DNA of 64,000 bases from assembly GCA_016234595.1 (NCBI GenBank), contig JACRBG010000002.1:186001-250000 (forward strand). Direction: 5' to 3'. The notes below the pieces were generated by a model. The model was not told the origin of the DNA. It made no database searches and worked only from the letters and a program-made list of their open reading frames with translations. Of the stretch, positions 19,312 through 28,231 are shown one piece after another. The position numbers were made by a program, and so were the translations under genes. The DNA comes from Chloroflexota bacterium (lineage in GTDB: Bacteria > Chloroflexota > Anaerolineae > Aggregatilineales > J027). How positions within the stretch are numbered: the first letter of the stretch is position 1; each line of letters starts with the position of its first letter.

Positions 19312-20430
19312 TCACTTTTGAATGGTTCGCATCGCTTCCTGACCGCCGACGAGAAACTCTTGCCAATCACCTTGCTGTTCTTCACTGCGTTTAGCAACCA
19401 CACTGTTCCAAAACTTGCTCATAACCGCAATATCTTCGGGCAGGCGGCGCACTAATGTCCCGACCAATGATCGGGCCACCAATCGTGCTGTTAAATGACT
19501 TTCGCCGAAATAATTGGAATAGAGGACAGCATCTTCCAATACCCCGATTTGCTCGGCAGTCGAAAGGGCTGATTCAAGACGGGTATCTTCGGAGGTGGCG
19601 GCATTGCTAACCTCGCGTAGGTCGGCAAAAGTTTGCAGCAAGACATCAAGTAGTGTTGGCGGAACATTGACACTAAAACTCTGACGCTGGAGAAGTTCTT
19701 GTGTACGAAACAAGATAATCTCGCGCTCTTGCTTTTTGTTAGTTACGATGGGGATATGTACAAAATTGAAGCGGCGCTTGAGGGCTGAAGATAAATCATT
19801 GACCCCACGATCACGGCTGTTCGCAGTAGCAATGAGGTTGAAGCCAGAACGGGCGAAAATGGTGTTATCCTCTTTTAATTCTGGGATAGAGACATATTTT
19901 TCACTCATGATTGAAATAAGTGCGTCTTGTACATCGCTGGTGCAGCGGGTCAGTTCTTCAAAACGCCCCATCGCGCCCTGCTGCATGGCGGTCATAATCG
20001 GCGACGGAATAAGCGAATTCAGTGATTGACCAGCAGCGATTACAAGGGCTACATTCCACGAGTATTTGATTTGATCTTCGGTCGTCCCCGCCGTACCTTG
20101 TACGACATAGGTAGAATTGCCACAAATAGCGGCGGCTAAAAGCTCGGCCAGCCAACTTTTACCAGTACCGGGATCGCCGATTAACAGGAGCCCACGATCT
20201 GAAGCCAAGGTGACAATAGCTCGTTCTATAATTGCTGGATCACCAAACCACTTTTGGGCAATGGGATATGCGAGTTTATCAGCAGGGGTGCTGCCGAGAA
20301 CAAAAATCCGTACCATACGTGGGGTCAGTCGCCAATTAGCAGGCCGCTGCCCCCGATCAACCGTGGCCAAAAAATTCAGTTCATCAGCATATTTGGCTTC
20401 AGCGGGTAAGCGCAAAATATTGTCACTCAT
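19312..20430 (-). CDS. MoxR-type AAA+ ATPase
   Basis: A 372-residue single-domain AAA+ ATPase. Walker A GDPGTGKS is at residues 85-92. A Walker B-like GRFEELTRC lies at 155-163, with Glu-Glu in place of the usual Asp-Glu. A sensor-1 asparagine is in LIATANSRDRG and a sensor-2/arginine-finger segment in SSALKRRFNFVHIP. MoxR ATPases remodel or insert metal into partner proteins, together with VWA proteins. It lies between the VWA gene (11-nt gap) and the DUF5682 gene (3-nt gap), so the three products very likely act together. The best analogue I know is E. coli YehL. Confidence 0.92.
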   Translation of the reverse strand: MSDNILRLPAEAKYADELNFLATVDRGQRPANWRLTPRMVRIFVLGSTPADKLAYPIAQKWFGDPAIIERAIVTLASDRGLLLIGDPGTGKSWLAELLAAAICGNSTYVVQGTAGTTEDQIKYSWNVALVIAAGQSLNSLIPSPIMTAMQQGAMGRFEELTRCTSDVQDALISIMSEKYVSIPELKEDNTIFARSGFNLIATANSRDRGVNDLSSALKRRFNFVHIPIVTNKKQEREIILFRTQELLQRQSFSVNVPPTLLDVLLQTFADLREVSNAATSEDTRLESALSTAEQIGVLEDAVLYSNYFGESHLTARLVARSLVGTLVRRLPEDIAVMSKFWNSVVAKRSEEQQGDWQEFLVGGQEAMRTIQK

Positions 20431-20441
20431 TAAACTCTCCT

Positions 20442-21860
20442 CTAGGCCACAATGAGTTTTTTTAACTCAGCAATGAGCTTTTTGGGACTCCCTGTTAGGA
20501 CGGGTAATCCCATATCTTTTAGGCGGGTGCGGAACCAATCGTTCACACTAGCATAGCCAGAACTATTGACTGACCCCACGGGAATAAAATGTACTTTGCT
20601 TTCTTTTAGGGTGCGGATGTTATCTAACAATTCCTGATTACTACCACCTTCATAAAAATCGGTGATAAGGACAACGGCAGTTCGGCGGGGGTCTTGAATT
20701 TTTTCGGCGGCCTGCTGCAACGCATATTGAATGTGGGTACCACCGCCCAGTTGGGTACGCATCAGGACTTCAAAAGGATCGCTAACCCAAGGAGTGAGAT
20801 CAAGTACACGTGTATCAAAGGCAAGAAGATGCACATCTACATCAGGCAATCCAGCAAAGATCGAGGCAAGAATGGTACATTGCACCATTGCGTCCACCAT
20901 TGAACCAGATTGATCTACAACCACAATCAGGCGCGTCGGCAGGCGTTTGCGCCCAGTATGTTTGTAATACATACGATCCACGTAGAGCCGTTTATCTTCG
21001 TCGTTCCAATTGGTCAAATTTTTCCAGATGGTTCGTTTGAGATCGAGATTGCGAAAGACCCGTTTGGGTGGGATTGACCGATTAATTTTTCCAGAGGGGG
21101 TTTGCCGCACCTGTAGGCGCAGCACTTCAGCAAGTTCATCCACATATTGGCGAATCAGGCGTTTGGCGTTCTTAAGTGCGTTGCCAGAAAGATTGGCCTT
21201 GTCACGTAAAAGCTGTTCGACCAATGCCATTGAAGGCTGCAGCTGAGCGGCAAGGCGATTATCTTGTAGCAATTCACGTAGCGCCATGCGTTTGATAAGG
21301 TCATTTTCGAGACCTTTAATGGCACGCTGGATCTCTTCAAGTGGGATATTGAACCCGCTTCCGATATCCATGCCTGCCCCATTACCACCATCAGACCCGA
21401 CAGATTCACCACCTGCACCGCTTTTTTGCCTTGTTCCAGTGCTTGGCAAAGGTGCATTCCCACGTAGCGACCCGCGTGGACAATTCATCGCTCGTTCGAG
21501 GTGTTCCACATCTTTCAGCCATTGGGCATATTGACTGACAGTGCAGGAATTGGTCTGGGTATTAGGGCCAAACGCATTCAACAACAGTTTGGAAAAAATC
21601 AGCCCCCTACGTAGAGTGGCCGTTTCGGGTTCATCGCGGGGAATTTCTAAGTTAAGCTCTGTTTCGAGTTCCGGGTAGTGATGTAACAAGGTATCAATGC
21701 TGATTCGCGGGTCAAGAATATACTCTGGCAGACCCACCTCGCGGGTAATCTCAAGGGCCATCGTCTCAAAATTAGTGGCTTGCTCCGTATAACCAAACAT
21801 TGCCGACAGTAACCGCCAATAGACGACTTGGCGACGGTGAACAATGGGTACTGACAGCAT
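20442..21860 (-). CDS. VWA-domain protein partner of the MoxR ATPase
   Basis: A 472-residue cytoplasmic protein with a C-terminal von Willebrand A domain (about 308-472). The MIDAS motif is intact: D316-x-S318-x-S320, T375 in LGGGTH and D401 in LITDFYEGG, so metal-dependent ligand binding is expected. Residues 1-300 are a helical domain with a Gly/Ser-rich insert around 150-172. No signal peptide or transmembrane segment is seen. It resembles E. coli YehP in architecture. It is the third gene of the operon, 9 nt after the 442-aa gene and 11 nt before the ATPase gene. Confidence 0.9.
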   Translation of the reverse strand: MLSVPIVHRRQVVYWRLLSAMFGYTEQATNFETMALEITREVGLPEYILDPRISIDTLLHHYPELETELNLEIPRDEPETATLRRGLIFSKLLLNAFGPNTQTNSCTVSQYAQWLKDVEHLERAMNCPRGSLRGNAPLPSTGTRQKSGAGGESVGSDGGNGAGMDIGSGFNIPLEEIQRAIKGLENDLIKRMALRELLQDNRLAAQLQPSMALVEQLLRDKANLSGNALKNAKRLIRQYVDELAEVLRLQVRQTPSGKINRSIPPKRVFRNLDLKRTIWKNLTNWNDEDKRLYVDRMYYKHTGRKRLPTRLIVVVDQSGSMVDAMVQCTILASIFAGLPDVDVHLLAFDTRVLDLTPWVSDPFEVLMRTQLGGGTHIQYALQQAAEKIQDPRRTAVVLITDFYEGGSNQELLDNIRTLKESKVHFIPVGSVNSSGYASVNDWFRTRLKDMGLPVLTGSPKKLIAELKKLIVA

Positions 21861-21869
21861 CGGGCAGGC

Positions 21870-23198
21870 TCACTTTCGTAGCAGACGACTGGCGCGTTCT
21901 TGTAAAATGGACACCGTGCTCGTTTTAGGTGGCTTCTTAAGTAATTCCATTCCGGCGCGTCCAGCATATTCAAATTTCCCAGCGGCATTGTTCGTTAGCA
22001 ACGCTTGAATTGACCATTGCCCCTCATCATATTGTAATAATCCAAGGATAGCAGTTGTCCCTATAAGCTCCTCTTGTGTTAGCCCACTGCGTCGTACGTC
22101 TAGGGCTAGGATTGCACCCTCTTTGAGGTGTAATTGGTTGCCTTGAATGGTATAGTCAGTCAGGGCAATCGGTTCAGCCAATTGGACAGGATGTCGTTCC
22201 AATGGAGGCAAGGGCGTTGCTGACAAGGCCTGTCCAACCCCACAATATTCTAAGGCGATGTCAAGTGGCTTGAATTTTTTGCCTGATTCAACAGCTTGGG
22301 TATCCCATAACAAATCACCATTAGGCAGCATCGGCATGTCACACAAGGTCATGGATTTGCCTTGTATAAGATGCTCTAGAAGGGGTTGCGCTTGGGGGAA
22401 CAACAGCCAAATCTCATTACCTTGAATAGCCGTTGCCTTAAAAGATGACCATGTTTGACGTACCCATTGAATAGTATCCGCTTGCTTTAGAATTGCATAA
22501 ACTATGAGGCTGGCAAAACGGGAATGTTGATGCAGTTCCGCACCAAGCGGATAGAGGCTTCCACTCACTGGGATAGTCGTTGGAGAATCGGCTAGGCCTA
22601 CAGCATCCAGCATCGCACGACTCCATAAATCTACCCAGCGCAACAAGGGTACTTCATCAGCAGATTTGACCGGGAGGGCATTGAGAAGTTCGTGCAAAAA
22701 ACCCGTCAGCATCGCCGCGTGTGAAACTGTCGCAGGATTCGTTCGAAGTTGGGCCAATGTTGAATAAAATGATGTAACAGCCTCGCTCTCAAGCCGTGCA
22801 AAACCCGCAATCGCCAATTCCATCAACCATTCACGAGTGCTGTCGAGCAAAGGATCGGTCCGAATTGGAGTGATGGAAGGGGCATTTACTGCACTAGACA
22901 CACGGCCTAAAGCCGCGAGAGCATGATGTCGCAGCAGATCATACAGCGTGCCCTGTAATGCGCTACGAGCCGCTGCAAGTGTAACAAAATGGGCTTCGAC
23001 AAATGTGTTTTGGGTCAACATTTGCACACTGTCTTGAATACGACGATGCAACGGTGTACTCTCAAATAGTGATGGCAAGGCATCCAAAATTTCGTATCGC
23101 CCGCCGACAAAACCATATAAAAAACAAGCGTCCAAATCCGCAATAGTGGTTCGAATCGCTCTGACTCCATTTGGTTCGATAGTCAGATTTTCCAGCAT
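21870..23198 (-). CDS. Uncharacterised 442-aa protein of the MoxR-VWA operon
   Basis: I do not recognise a named domain. The protein is soluble and rich in Leu and Ala. Its N-terminal two thirds look helical (LLRHHALAALGRVSSAV; FYSTLAQLRTN), and the C-terminal part (about 300-410) has short beta-like stretches (TDYTIQGNQLHLKEGAILALDV). It is in the same reading frame as the preceding 155-aa zinc protein gene, separated by one TAG codon and three sense codons. The two could therefore be the split halves of one longer SWIM protein of about 600 aa, the arrangement I expect in related operons. AGGGTGG upstream of its ATG could serve as ribosome-binding site. Confidence 0.75.
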   Translation of the reverse strand: MLENLTIEPNGVRAIRTTIADLDACFLYGFVGGRYEILDALPSLFESTPLHRRIQDSVQMLTQNTFVEAHFVTLAAARSALQGTLYDLLRHHALAALGRVSSAVNAPSITPIRTDPLLDSTREWLMELAIAGFARLESEAVTSFYSTLAQLRTNPATVSHAAMLTGFLHELLNALPVKSADEVPLLRWVDLWSRAMLDAVGLADSPTTIPVSGSLYPLGAELHQHSRFASLIVYAILKQADTIQWVRQTWSSFKATAIQGNEIWLLFPQAQPLLEHLIQGKSMTLCDMPMLPNGDLLWDTQAVESGKKFKPLDIALEYCGVGQALSATPLPPLERHPVQLAEPIALTDYTIQGNQLHLKEGAILALDVRRSGLTQEELIGTTAILGLLQYDEGQWSIQALLTNNAAGKFEYAGRAGMELLKKPPKTSTVSILQERASRLLRK

Positions 23199-23207
23199 TT
23201 TGCCACC

Positions 23208-23675
23208 CTATCCATTGAACCATGTCATCGCGGATAGAGGAATATGGCTGTTCGGAAGTTCTAATAATTCAAGATCACTTAGAAAACGACTGAAGATTTC
23301 GCCTGCGAATATCCCGGTGTTATGCCCAGCGCGAGTTAGAATCGCTTGGGCTGAATCTGTTTGGGTCATATCTATGTGCAAAAAACGACCAACGGTTTCA
23401 AAGCCAAATTGGATAATGGCCTCATCCAACAAGGCCCCGAGATGACCGCAGGGTGAGCCTCGCAGACCTCCACAGGGGCGGTTATTATTCGTACTACAAC
23501 AATAATTGAGGCTACCAGCCTCAAAGTAGGACACATAGACCCGTTCAATATCAGAACCGCTGGAAACAATTCCTTGTAGACGGTTTTCTAAGAGTTCAAC
23601 AAAGGGGACTTTTTTGACATCACGTTTTTCAGTGGAAGTGTAAATCTGCGCATCTGATAATGACGATAATGGCAT
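23208..23675 (-). CDS. SWIM-like zinc-binding protein, first gene of the MoxR-VWA operon
   Basis: A 155-residue protein with a compact Cys/His cluster: C59, C60, C68, C76 and H78 in NYCCSTNNNRPCGGLRGSPCGHL. It ends in the CxH pair of SWIM zinc fingers, but the first pair is CC rather than CxC. SWIM domains bind DNA or protein. The rest (FVELLENRLQGIVSSG; DMTQTDSAQAILTRAG) shows no other motif. The neighbourhood (VWA, MoxR, DUF5682) supports the SWIM call, since such operons usually contain a SWIM protein. Its closeness to the operon start suggests a DNA- or substrate-recognition role, which is inference. Confidence 0.7.
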   Translation of the reverse strand: MPLSSLSDAQIYTSTEKRDVKKVPFVELLENRLQGIVSSGSDIERVYVSYFEAGSLNYCCSTNNNRPCGGLRGSPCGHLGALLDEAIIQFGFETVGRFLHIDMTQTDSAQAILTRAGHNTGIFAGEIFSRFLSDLELLELPNSHIPLSAMTWFNG

Positions 23676-23855
23676 CTAATTGCGCCCTCAGTATAGAAAA
23701 GATAATGACAATTATATTGTAACAGGAAACTATCATTTATGGAACTGATGTTCTTTATTTCGGTTAGGAGACTTATTTGGATCAAGTCACGTTCAGAGGC
23801 CGTCCGAGAAGTTGAGGTAAACTAGAAGGAAAGGTGAAGAGAAAGAGGCCAGCAA

Positions 23856-24078
23856 ATGGAACGACGGGCTTATCCGAGTGATTTAACGGACGCAGAATGG
23901 GAAATCATCGAACCGTTGATTCCAGCGGGGAAGTGGACATGCGGGAGGCGCCCGATGCCATCTTTTATGTTTTGAAAACAGGCTGTCAATGGGCGATGTT
24001 GCCGCATGATTTTCCATCCAAAAGCATGCTATAGCCAATGGCGCGCGAGTGGGGATTGGCGGCGCATTCATGCGTAAC
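23856..24078 (+). pseudogene. Decayed IS5-type transposase N-terminus
   Basis: The plus strand starts [20 protein letters not shown], the standard opening of IS5-family/DUF4096 transposases. The continuation is recognisable only across frame changes and internal deletions: [20 protein letters not shown], then [11 protein letters not shown] followed by a stop, then QWRASGDWRRIHA and a stop. The catalytic DDE part is missing. The IS therefore left only about 220 bp beside the MoxR-VWA operon. Confidence 0.8.
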
Positions 24079-24513
24079 CGGGCGAGTTGCACATTATTCG
24101 CAAATGCGAGAGGGCCCACCTTTATAGGAACGGCTAGACTCTCAAGCCCCTTCCTAATGCTTTGGGGTGGGGACTAGCAATCAAGGGTTGACCGAACTCG
24201 GATTTTCAGCCACGTGGCAATAATGACTTTCATAAATCAAGAGGTTGCGGACTGTTTAGCCTGCCCTTACCAAACCAGAATATACCAAAGCCCCATTGGG
24301 GCAGATCACCAAGGGTGTGGATTTGGTAGAAGTGGCCCAAAGCATCGGCATATCCAGTCGTGAGAACTGCGGCGGCTGTGGCTGATTAACATGATCCGCA
24401 TAGTCGTATTGTTATTTTAAGTGCGGATGGACAGGGCCCTCATAACTTTTTTATGCGGGCGATTTTTAAACGCTATTCGCATATCCTGAATGGCCTGCGC
24501 TATACTTTTGGGT
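24079..24513. other. Gene-free region between IS remnant and FG-GAP lipoprotein gene
   Basis: No intact ORF is seen. A start-less frame at 24266-24385 (LTKPEYTKAPLGQITKGVDL and onward, ending in the cysteine motif NCGGCG) looks like the end of a decayed small gene. TATACT at 24501-24506 is a possible -10 box only 8 nt before the lipoprotein ATG, which would give a leaderless or nearly leaderless mRNA. Confidence 0.4.
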
Positions 24514-25983
24514 ATGGACATAAAATTCAACCTACCATCTTTTCAGAAAAAATTATCCCGCCTTTGGCTGACATCCTTTTTGCTCCTATTGGCACTAGGA
24601 GTTGCGGCTTGTGATGCCCTAGACCGGGTAGGCGAACGCCCCGACCCCACCCAAACATCGGTGGTTTTCCGCACCGCCACACCGGGAGGCCGGATTTCAG
24701 TTTGGCTGGTCTCGCCAACAGGTCAAGCGGTTGCCCAAGTAGGTACGCCTAACCCGAATAATCCGGGTGAAATTATTGGCCCAGTTGGGACGGCTACCGC
24801 GATTGTGCAAACACTAGTAGCCGCCACTCAGACCGCCCTTGCACCTGCCATAGCCCCCAATTTTCAGCCGAATAATTGCCCGCAGCCAAGTGGACGTGTG
24901 CCCGAACCCCGTCCAACCTCGTTTGCCGATTTTCCGGCGGCAATTGGCACATACCTAAGCGATGGTGGCCCGACGGCTGTAATGGAAAGTGAACTGCGCA
25001 ATTGGGGGGCGATTACCGATGCGGGTGGTGTAGTGCAAGCCAATACCGATCTGACAGGCGATGGGGTGGAGGAAATTATTATCACGCTGTTCAACCCCTT
25101 TACCTATAATCCTGATTCGCCCTTAAACTCAGGAGAATTGTTGGTCTATGGGTGCGATAACGGGGCGTATCGCCTGATTTATTCAACACCTAACAGCCCC
25201 GGCCTAGCATTGCCCATTTTGCATCGAGTCGGCGACATGAACGGCGATGTCAAAGCCGAGTTGGCCTATGACATTCAATCGTGTGGTCAGACCTATTGCA
25301 CCCGCGAAGGCCAGATTTTGACATGGAATCCCATTACAGGTGTTTTTGAGCCTTTAAATAATGCCCCCATTGTGGCGATTAACGGTCGGTTGGGGGTATT
25401 GGATATTGATGGCGATGGCATTCTCGAATTAACAGCCCGCAGCAATCCCCTGAGCGACAGTGCCTCTGGCCCGACCCGTGCCCAGATTGATGTGTGGGAT
25501 TGGACTGGCAAAAATTATGTACTGGCTGTCCGCAATGCTGATGAACCACACTATCGCATTCATGCTGTGCATGATGCCGATGCTGCGTTTGCGGTTAGTA
25601 GCTGGCGCACCGCGATTACCGACTATGCCCGTGTCCGCAATGATGATACGCTGTTGGCGTGGATATTACCCGGTGAGCGTGAAATCTTGCGGGCCTATGC
25701 CGCTTTTAAAATGGTCATTACCTATGCCCGAATGCGCGATGGCGTGCGGGCTGAATCCACCCTAGCGGTTTTGGTAGCCGAAAATCCGGAGGGAACTCCG
25801 GGGGCAGGTTATTCGTCTATGGGACAGGCCTTTATGAATGACTACCGAGCCAGCAATAATCTAAGCACAGCCTGTCAAACCGCATTGGGTATTGCCAATG
25901 GGCGACCAGAGGTTGTGACTTATCTCAACAGTTATGGCTATGCCAATCGGGTCTATGCTGTTTCAGAGCTTTGTCCATTTTAA
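24514..25983 (+). CDS. FG-GAP/VCBS-like repeat lipoprotein
   Basis: A 489-residue exported lipoprotein. The signal peptide ends in the lipobox LGVAAC-D (cysteine at about residue 33), followed by a Thr/Pro/Asn-rich linker. Calcium-binding FG-GAP-type loops follow: DLTGDGVEEI, VGDMNGDVKAEL and DIDGDGILEL. A C-terminal helical part from about residue 370 (AILPGEREILRAYAAFKMVITYARM) is unassigned. The ATG at 24514 is chosen over an in-frame ATG 24 nt upstream because it starts the signal peptide and lies just after TATACT. It is probably surface-anchored; no substrate is apparent. Confidence 0.8.
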   Translation: MDIKFNLPSFQKKLSRLWLTSFLLLLALGVAACDALDRVGERPDPTQTSVVFRTATPGGRISVWLVSPTGQAVAQVGTPNPNNPGEIIGPVGTATAIVQTLVAATQTALAPAIAPNFQPNNCPQPSGRVPEPRPTSFADFPAAIGTYLSDGGPTAVMESELRNWGAITDAGGVVQANTDLTGDGVEEIIITLFNPFTYNPDSPLNSGELLVYGCDNGAYRLIYSTPNSPGLALPILHRVGDMNGDVKAELAYDIQSCGQTYCTREGQILTWNPITGVFEPLNNAPIVAINGRLGVLDIDGDGILELTARSNPLSDSASGPTRAQIDVWDWTGKNYVLAVRNADEPHYRIHAVHDADAAFAVSSWRTAITDYARVRNDDTLLAWILPGEREILRAYAAFKMVITYARMRDGVRAESTLAVLVAENPEGTPGAGYSSMGQAFMNDYRASNNLSTACQTALGIANGRPEVVTYLNSYGYANRVYAVSELCPF

Positions 25984-26083
25984 TTGGTAGAATAGCTGAG
26001 GCCGAAGAATTGCGATATTTTGAAAAATCAGCGATTATTTAACAGCATTTAAAGCACGTATATACGGAGATGACAAATAACCC

Positions 26084-26773
26084 ATGTCTGGGCAATCTTT
26101 TCCACCCCCCAATAATCCAAACGACCCATTTGGGCAGCAACAGCAGCCCCAATTTGGGCAACAACAACCCCAATTTGGGCAGCAGCCCCAATTTGGACAA
26201 CAACAACCCTACGGTTTTGGTCAAGCACCTTATGGCGGTTTTGTGCAAGAAGAACCCAAACGCCGTCGTCGTCGCGGGCCATGCTGCATTATTTTTGTAA
26301 TTATTGGCTTGTGTCTGTTGTGCTGTGTTGGCGGTGCTGTTGCGGGCGCGTTTGCTTTCCGCTCATCTGTGCCAGCCTTGCTCTGGGTTAGCCTTGCCAA
26401 TAATGGTACAGCCGACCAAACAGGCCAAGTGGTTTGCAAAAATTCACAGGCTGAATTATTTAGCCTCGCTTATCAAACAACCTATGGCAGCAATGTCACC
26501 ATCAATATCACGACTTTTAATTCCAGTGGTGATGAGGTAACAGTTGAAGGCGAGATGAAGGCGAAATCTGGTTTCACCTTTTCCTCTACGGATGACCCGG
26601 ATGGCAATGGTACTGTCACCTATAAAGCCGTTTTCACCATTGACTCCAATGGCGAGCCCAGTTCGACCGATGGTAATGGCAAGTGGGTAAGCGACTTTTT
26701 TGGCTGTGTTAAGACGATTGATCAGCAATCACCAGCCTTTAATTTTAATGGGGTAGCACCCAGCGGCGGCTGA
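26084..26773 (+). CDS. Q/P-rich tail-anchored-like membrane protein
   Basis: A 229-residue protein in three parts. Residues 1-50 are low complexity, with tandem FGQQQPQ-type repeats. A basic stretch (KRRRRRGPC) leads to one Cys- and Gly-rich transmembrane helix (about 66-92, five cysteines in or at the helix). A C-terminal extracytoplasmic beta-rich domain of about 130 residues follows (NVTINITTFNSSGDEVTVEGEM). The positive-inside rule puts the Q-rich tail in the cytoplasm. Similar cytoplasmic QP-rich tail plus single-helix proteins occur in Actinobacteria and Chloroflexi. The function is unknown. A terminator-like hairpin follows at 26820-26848. Confidence 0.75.
   Translation: MSGQSFPPPNNPNDPFGQQQQPQFGQQQPQFGQQPQFGQQQPYGFGQAPYGGFVQEEPKRRRRRGPCCIIFVIIGLCLLCCVGGAVAGAFAFRSSVPALLWVSLANNGTADQTGQVVCKNSQAELFSLAYQTTYGSNVTINITTFNSSGDEVTVEGEMKAKSGFTFSSTDDPDGNGTVTYKAVFTIDSNGEPSSTDGNGKWVSDFFGCVKTIDQQSPAFNFNGVAPSGG
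26129..26211 (+). repeat. Short tandem repeats encoding FGQQQPQ units
   Basis: Four near-identical units of 18-24 nt (TTTGGGCAGCAACAGCAGCC-like) inside the coding frame. The unit length is always a multiple of three, so slippage would change tail length without a frameshift. Confidence 0.8.
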
Positions 26774-26819
26774 TCATCCAGGCGGCTTTTTACGCTAGGC
26801 CATATCTAAAATAGCTAGC

Positions 26820-26848
26820 AGCGGGCCGGTCCCAACCGGCTCGTTTTT
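26820..26848 (+). terminator. Intrinsic terminator
   Basis: GCCGGT-CCCA-ACCGGC with further pairing at the base, followed 3 nt later by TTTTT. It separates the Q-rich membrane protein from the M20 peptidase gene. Confidence 0.75.
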
Positions 26849-26881
26849 GCATATAGAATTCACGTTAGGAGTAAGGTTTCA

Positions 26882-28036
26882 ATGACCGATTTACTAAGTT
26901 ATTTTAATGAACACACCGATGATATGGTGGACATGCTTCAGCATTTGGTCAAGTATGAATCACCCACTGGCAACAAAGAACTGGTTGACCAACTTGGCAC
27001 CTATATGCGGGGTGTGTTGGAAGGACTAGGAGCCGATGTCACCGTCTATCCACGCGCCGAAGCGGGCGATATTCGGCTGGCAAAATGGAACGAAAATGCT
27101 CCCGGCAAACCCATCCTCATTTTGGTGCATATTGATACCGTTTGGGGCGAAGGCACACTTGAAAAAGATGTCCTCCTCAAGATCGAAGATGGTCGTCTGC
27201 ATGGGCCGGGTGCACTCGATATGAAAGGTGGCATTACCTGCGCCCTTGAAGCAATTCGTGGCCTGCGTAATCTCGGCCAAATGCCAAACCGACCCATTTG
27301 GATGCTGGTCACGACGGATGAAGAAACAGGCAGTGCCCATAGCAAAGACCTCATTATGGAAGTTGCCTCGCAGACAGGCTTGGTATTGGTCACTGAACCA
27401 GCGGGCAGTGCTGAGGCGATTAAGACCTGCCGTAAAGGGATTGCGCGGTATTGGGTGCGCTCAGTGGGCAAGGCGGCCCATTCTGGTAATGCACCTGAAG
27501 CGGGCATCAACGCCATTATTGATAATTCTCATCAGGCCATCCGCCTGCATGAGCTAAATGATCTACCCAATGGCACATCCGTTTCGGTGACCCAAATGAG
27601 TGGTGGCACGGCGATGAATGTCATTCCCGCTGAGGCTGAGTTATATATTGATGTGCGCTTTATGAAGTCCAGCGAAGCCCAACGGATTGATGATGAAGTC
27701 AAAGCCCTTGACCCAGTCGTACCGGGGGCAAAATTGGAAGTGCGTGGTTTTATTGACCGCCTACCGATGGAACGCGATGACAAGATGATTGCTGCTTTTG
27801 AGCAAGCCCAGCGCATTGGGGCAAGTATTGGCCTTAAATTTGGTGAGGAAATGTCTGGCGGCGGCTCCGATGGTAACTTCACGGCTGGAGCGGGCTATAC
27901 CACACTGGATGGGCTTGGGCCAGAAGGTAAAGGGATGCACGCACTCCATGAGCATGTCGTTATTAGCACCCTACCACGTCGCGCCGCTTTGATTGCCGCC
28001 TTGCTGCGTGATTGGAAAATGCCCGGCGAAGCCTAA
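26882..28036 (+). CDS. M20 family metallopeptidase (carboxypeptidase G2/glutamate carboxypeptidase-like)
   Basis: A 384-residue di-zinc exo-/dipeptidase of the M20A/CPG2 branch. Metal and catalytic residues follow the family order: H83 and D85 (LVHIDTVWG), bridging D113 (GPGALDMKGG), E147/E148 (TTDEETGS), E172 (TEPAG) and a C-terminal His (H356) in GMHALHEHV. A dimerisation domain lies at about 190-300 (GKAAHSG, MNVIPAEAELYIDVR). There is no signal peptide, so it is probably cytoplasmic. The substrate is likely a C-terminal glutamyl or small acylated amino acid; CPG2 likeness is by motif only. TTAGGAG precedes the ATG. It ends 1 bp before the stop of the GH4-like pseudogene on the other strand. 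Confidence 0.92.
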   Translation: MTDLLSYFNEHTDDMVDMLQHLVKYESPTGNKELVDQLGTYMRGVLEGLGADVTVYPRAEAGDIRLAKWNENAPGKPILILVHIDTVWGEGTLEKDVLLKIEDGRLHGPGALDMKGGITCALEAIRGLRNLGQMPNRPIWMLVTTDEETGSAHSKDLIMEVASQTGLVLVTEPAGSAEAIKTCRKGIARYWVRSVGKAAHSGNAPEAGINAIIDNSHQAIRLHELNDLPNGTSVSVTQMSGGTAMNVIPAEAELYIDVRFMKSSEAQRIDDEVKALDPVVPGAKLEVRGFIDRLPMERDDKMIAAFEQAQRIGASIGLKFGEEMSGGGSDGNFTAGAGYTTLDGLGPEGKGMHALHEHVVISTLPRRAALIAALLRDWKMPGEA

Positions 28037-28223
28037 TCAACTCCAATGAAACGTAGGCAAAATATCGGCGTGGGCTTGTAATCCGGCAGTAATGGCTTGC
28101 AAGCCCACTGCTTTATCTACATCCAATGAGGGCTAATTCGAGATTGTTTAATTGTTGTTCTAAAATAATCTGACTCAACATGCTTGGCCCAAAAACGAAA
28201 CGGCCTGCGCCAATTAGGGCCAT
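28037..28223 (-). pseudogene. GH4 (alpha-galactosidase/6-phospho-glycosidase-like) 5' remnant, frameshifted
   Basis: The minus strand from the ATG at 28223 reads MALIGAGRFVFGPSMLSQII and onward to ELALI, the NAD-binding start of family 4 glycoside hydrolases. A 1-nt frameshift near 28124 then breaks the frame; in the next frame DVDKAVGLQAITAGLQAHAD continues the Rossmann motif, and a stop follows. About 60 of the usual 430 or so residues remain. The remnant faces the LacI gene, and the operator/promoter dyad at 28232-28246 lies just upstream of it, so it was probably that regulator's target before deletion by rearrangement. Confidence 0.7.
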
Positions 28224-28231
28224 TTTTACTC

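Noticed and set aside
24266-24385. Possible Cys-motif peptide ending in ENCGGCG
   Set aside because: The frame begins right after a TAG without any start codon; it lies in a decayed region next to an IS remnant.
26129-26211. Repeat block that could suggest a CRISPR-like array
   Set aside because: The units are coding, in frame, contiguous and without spacers.
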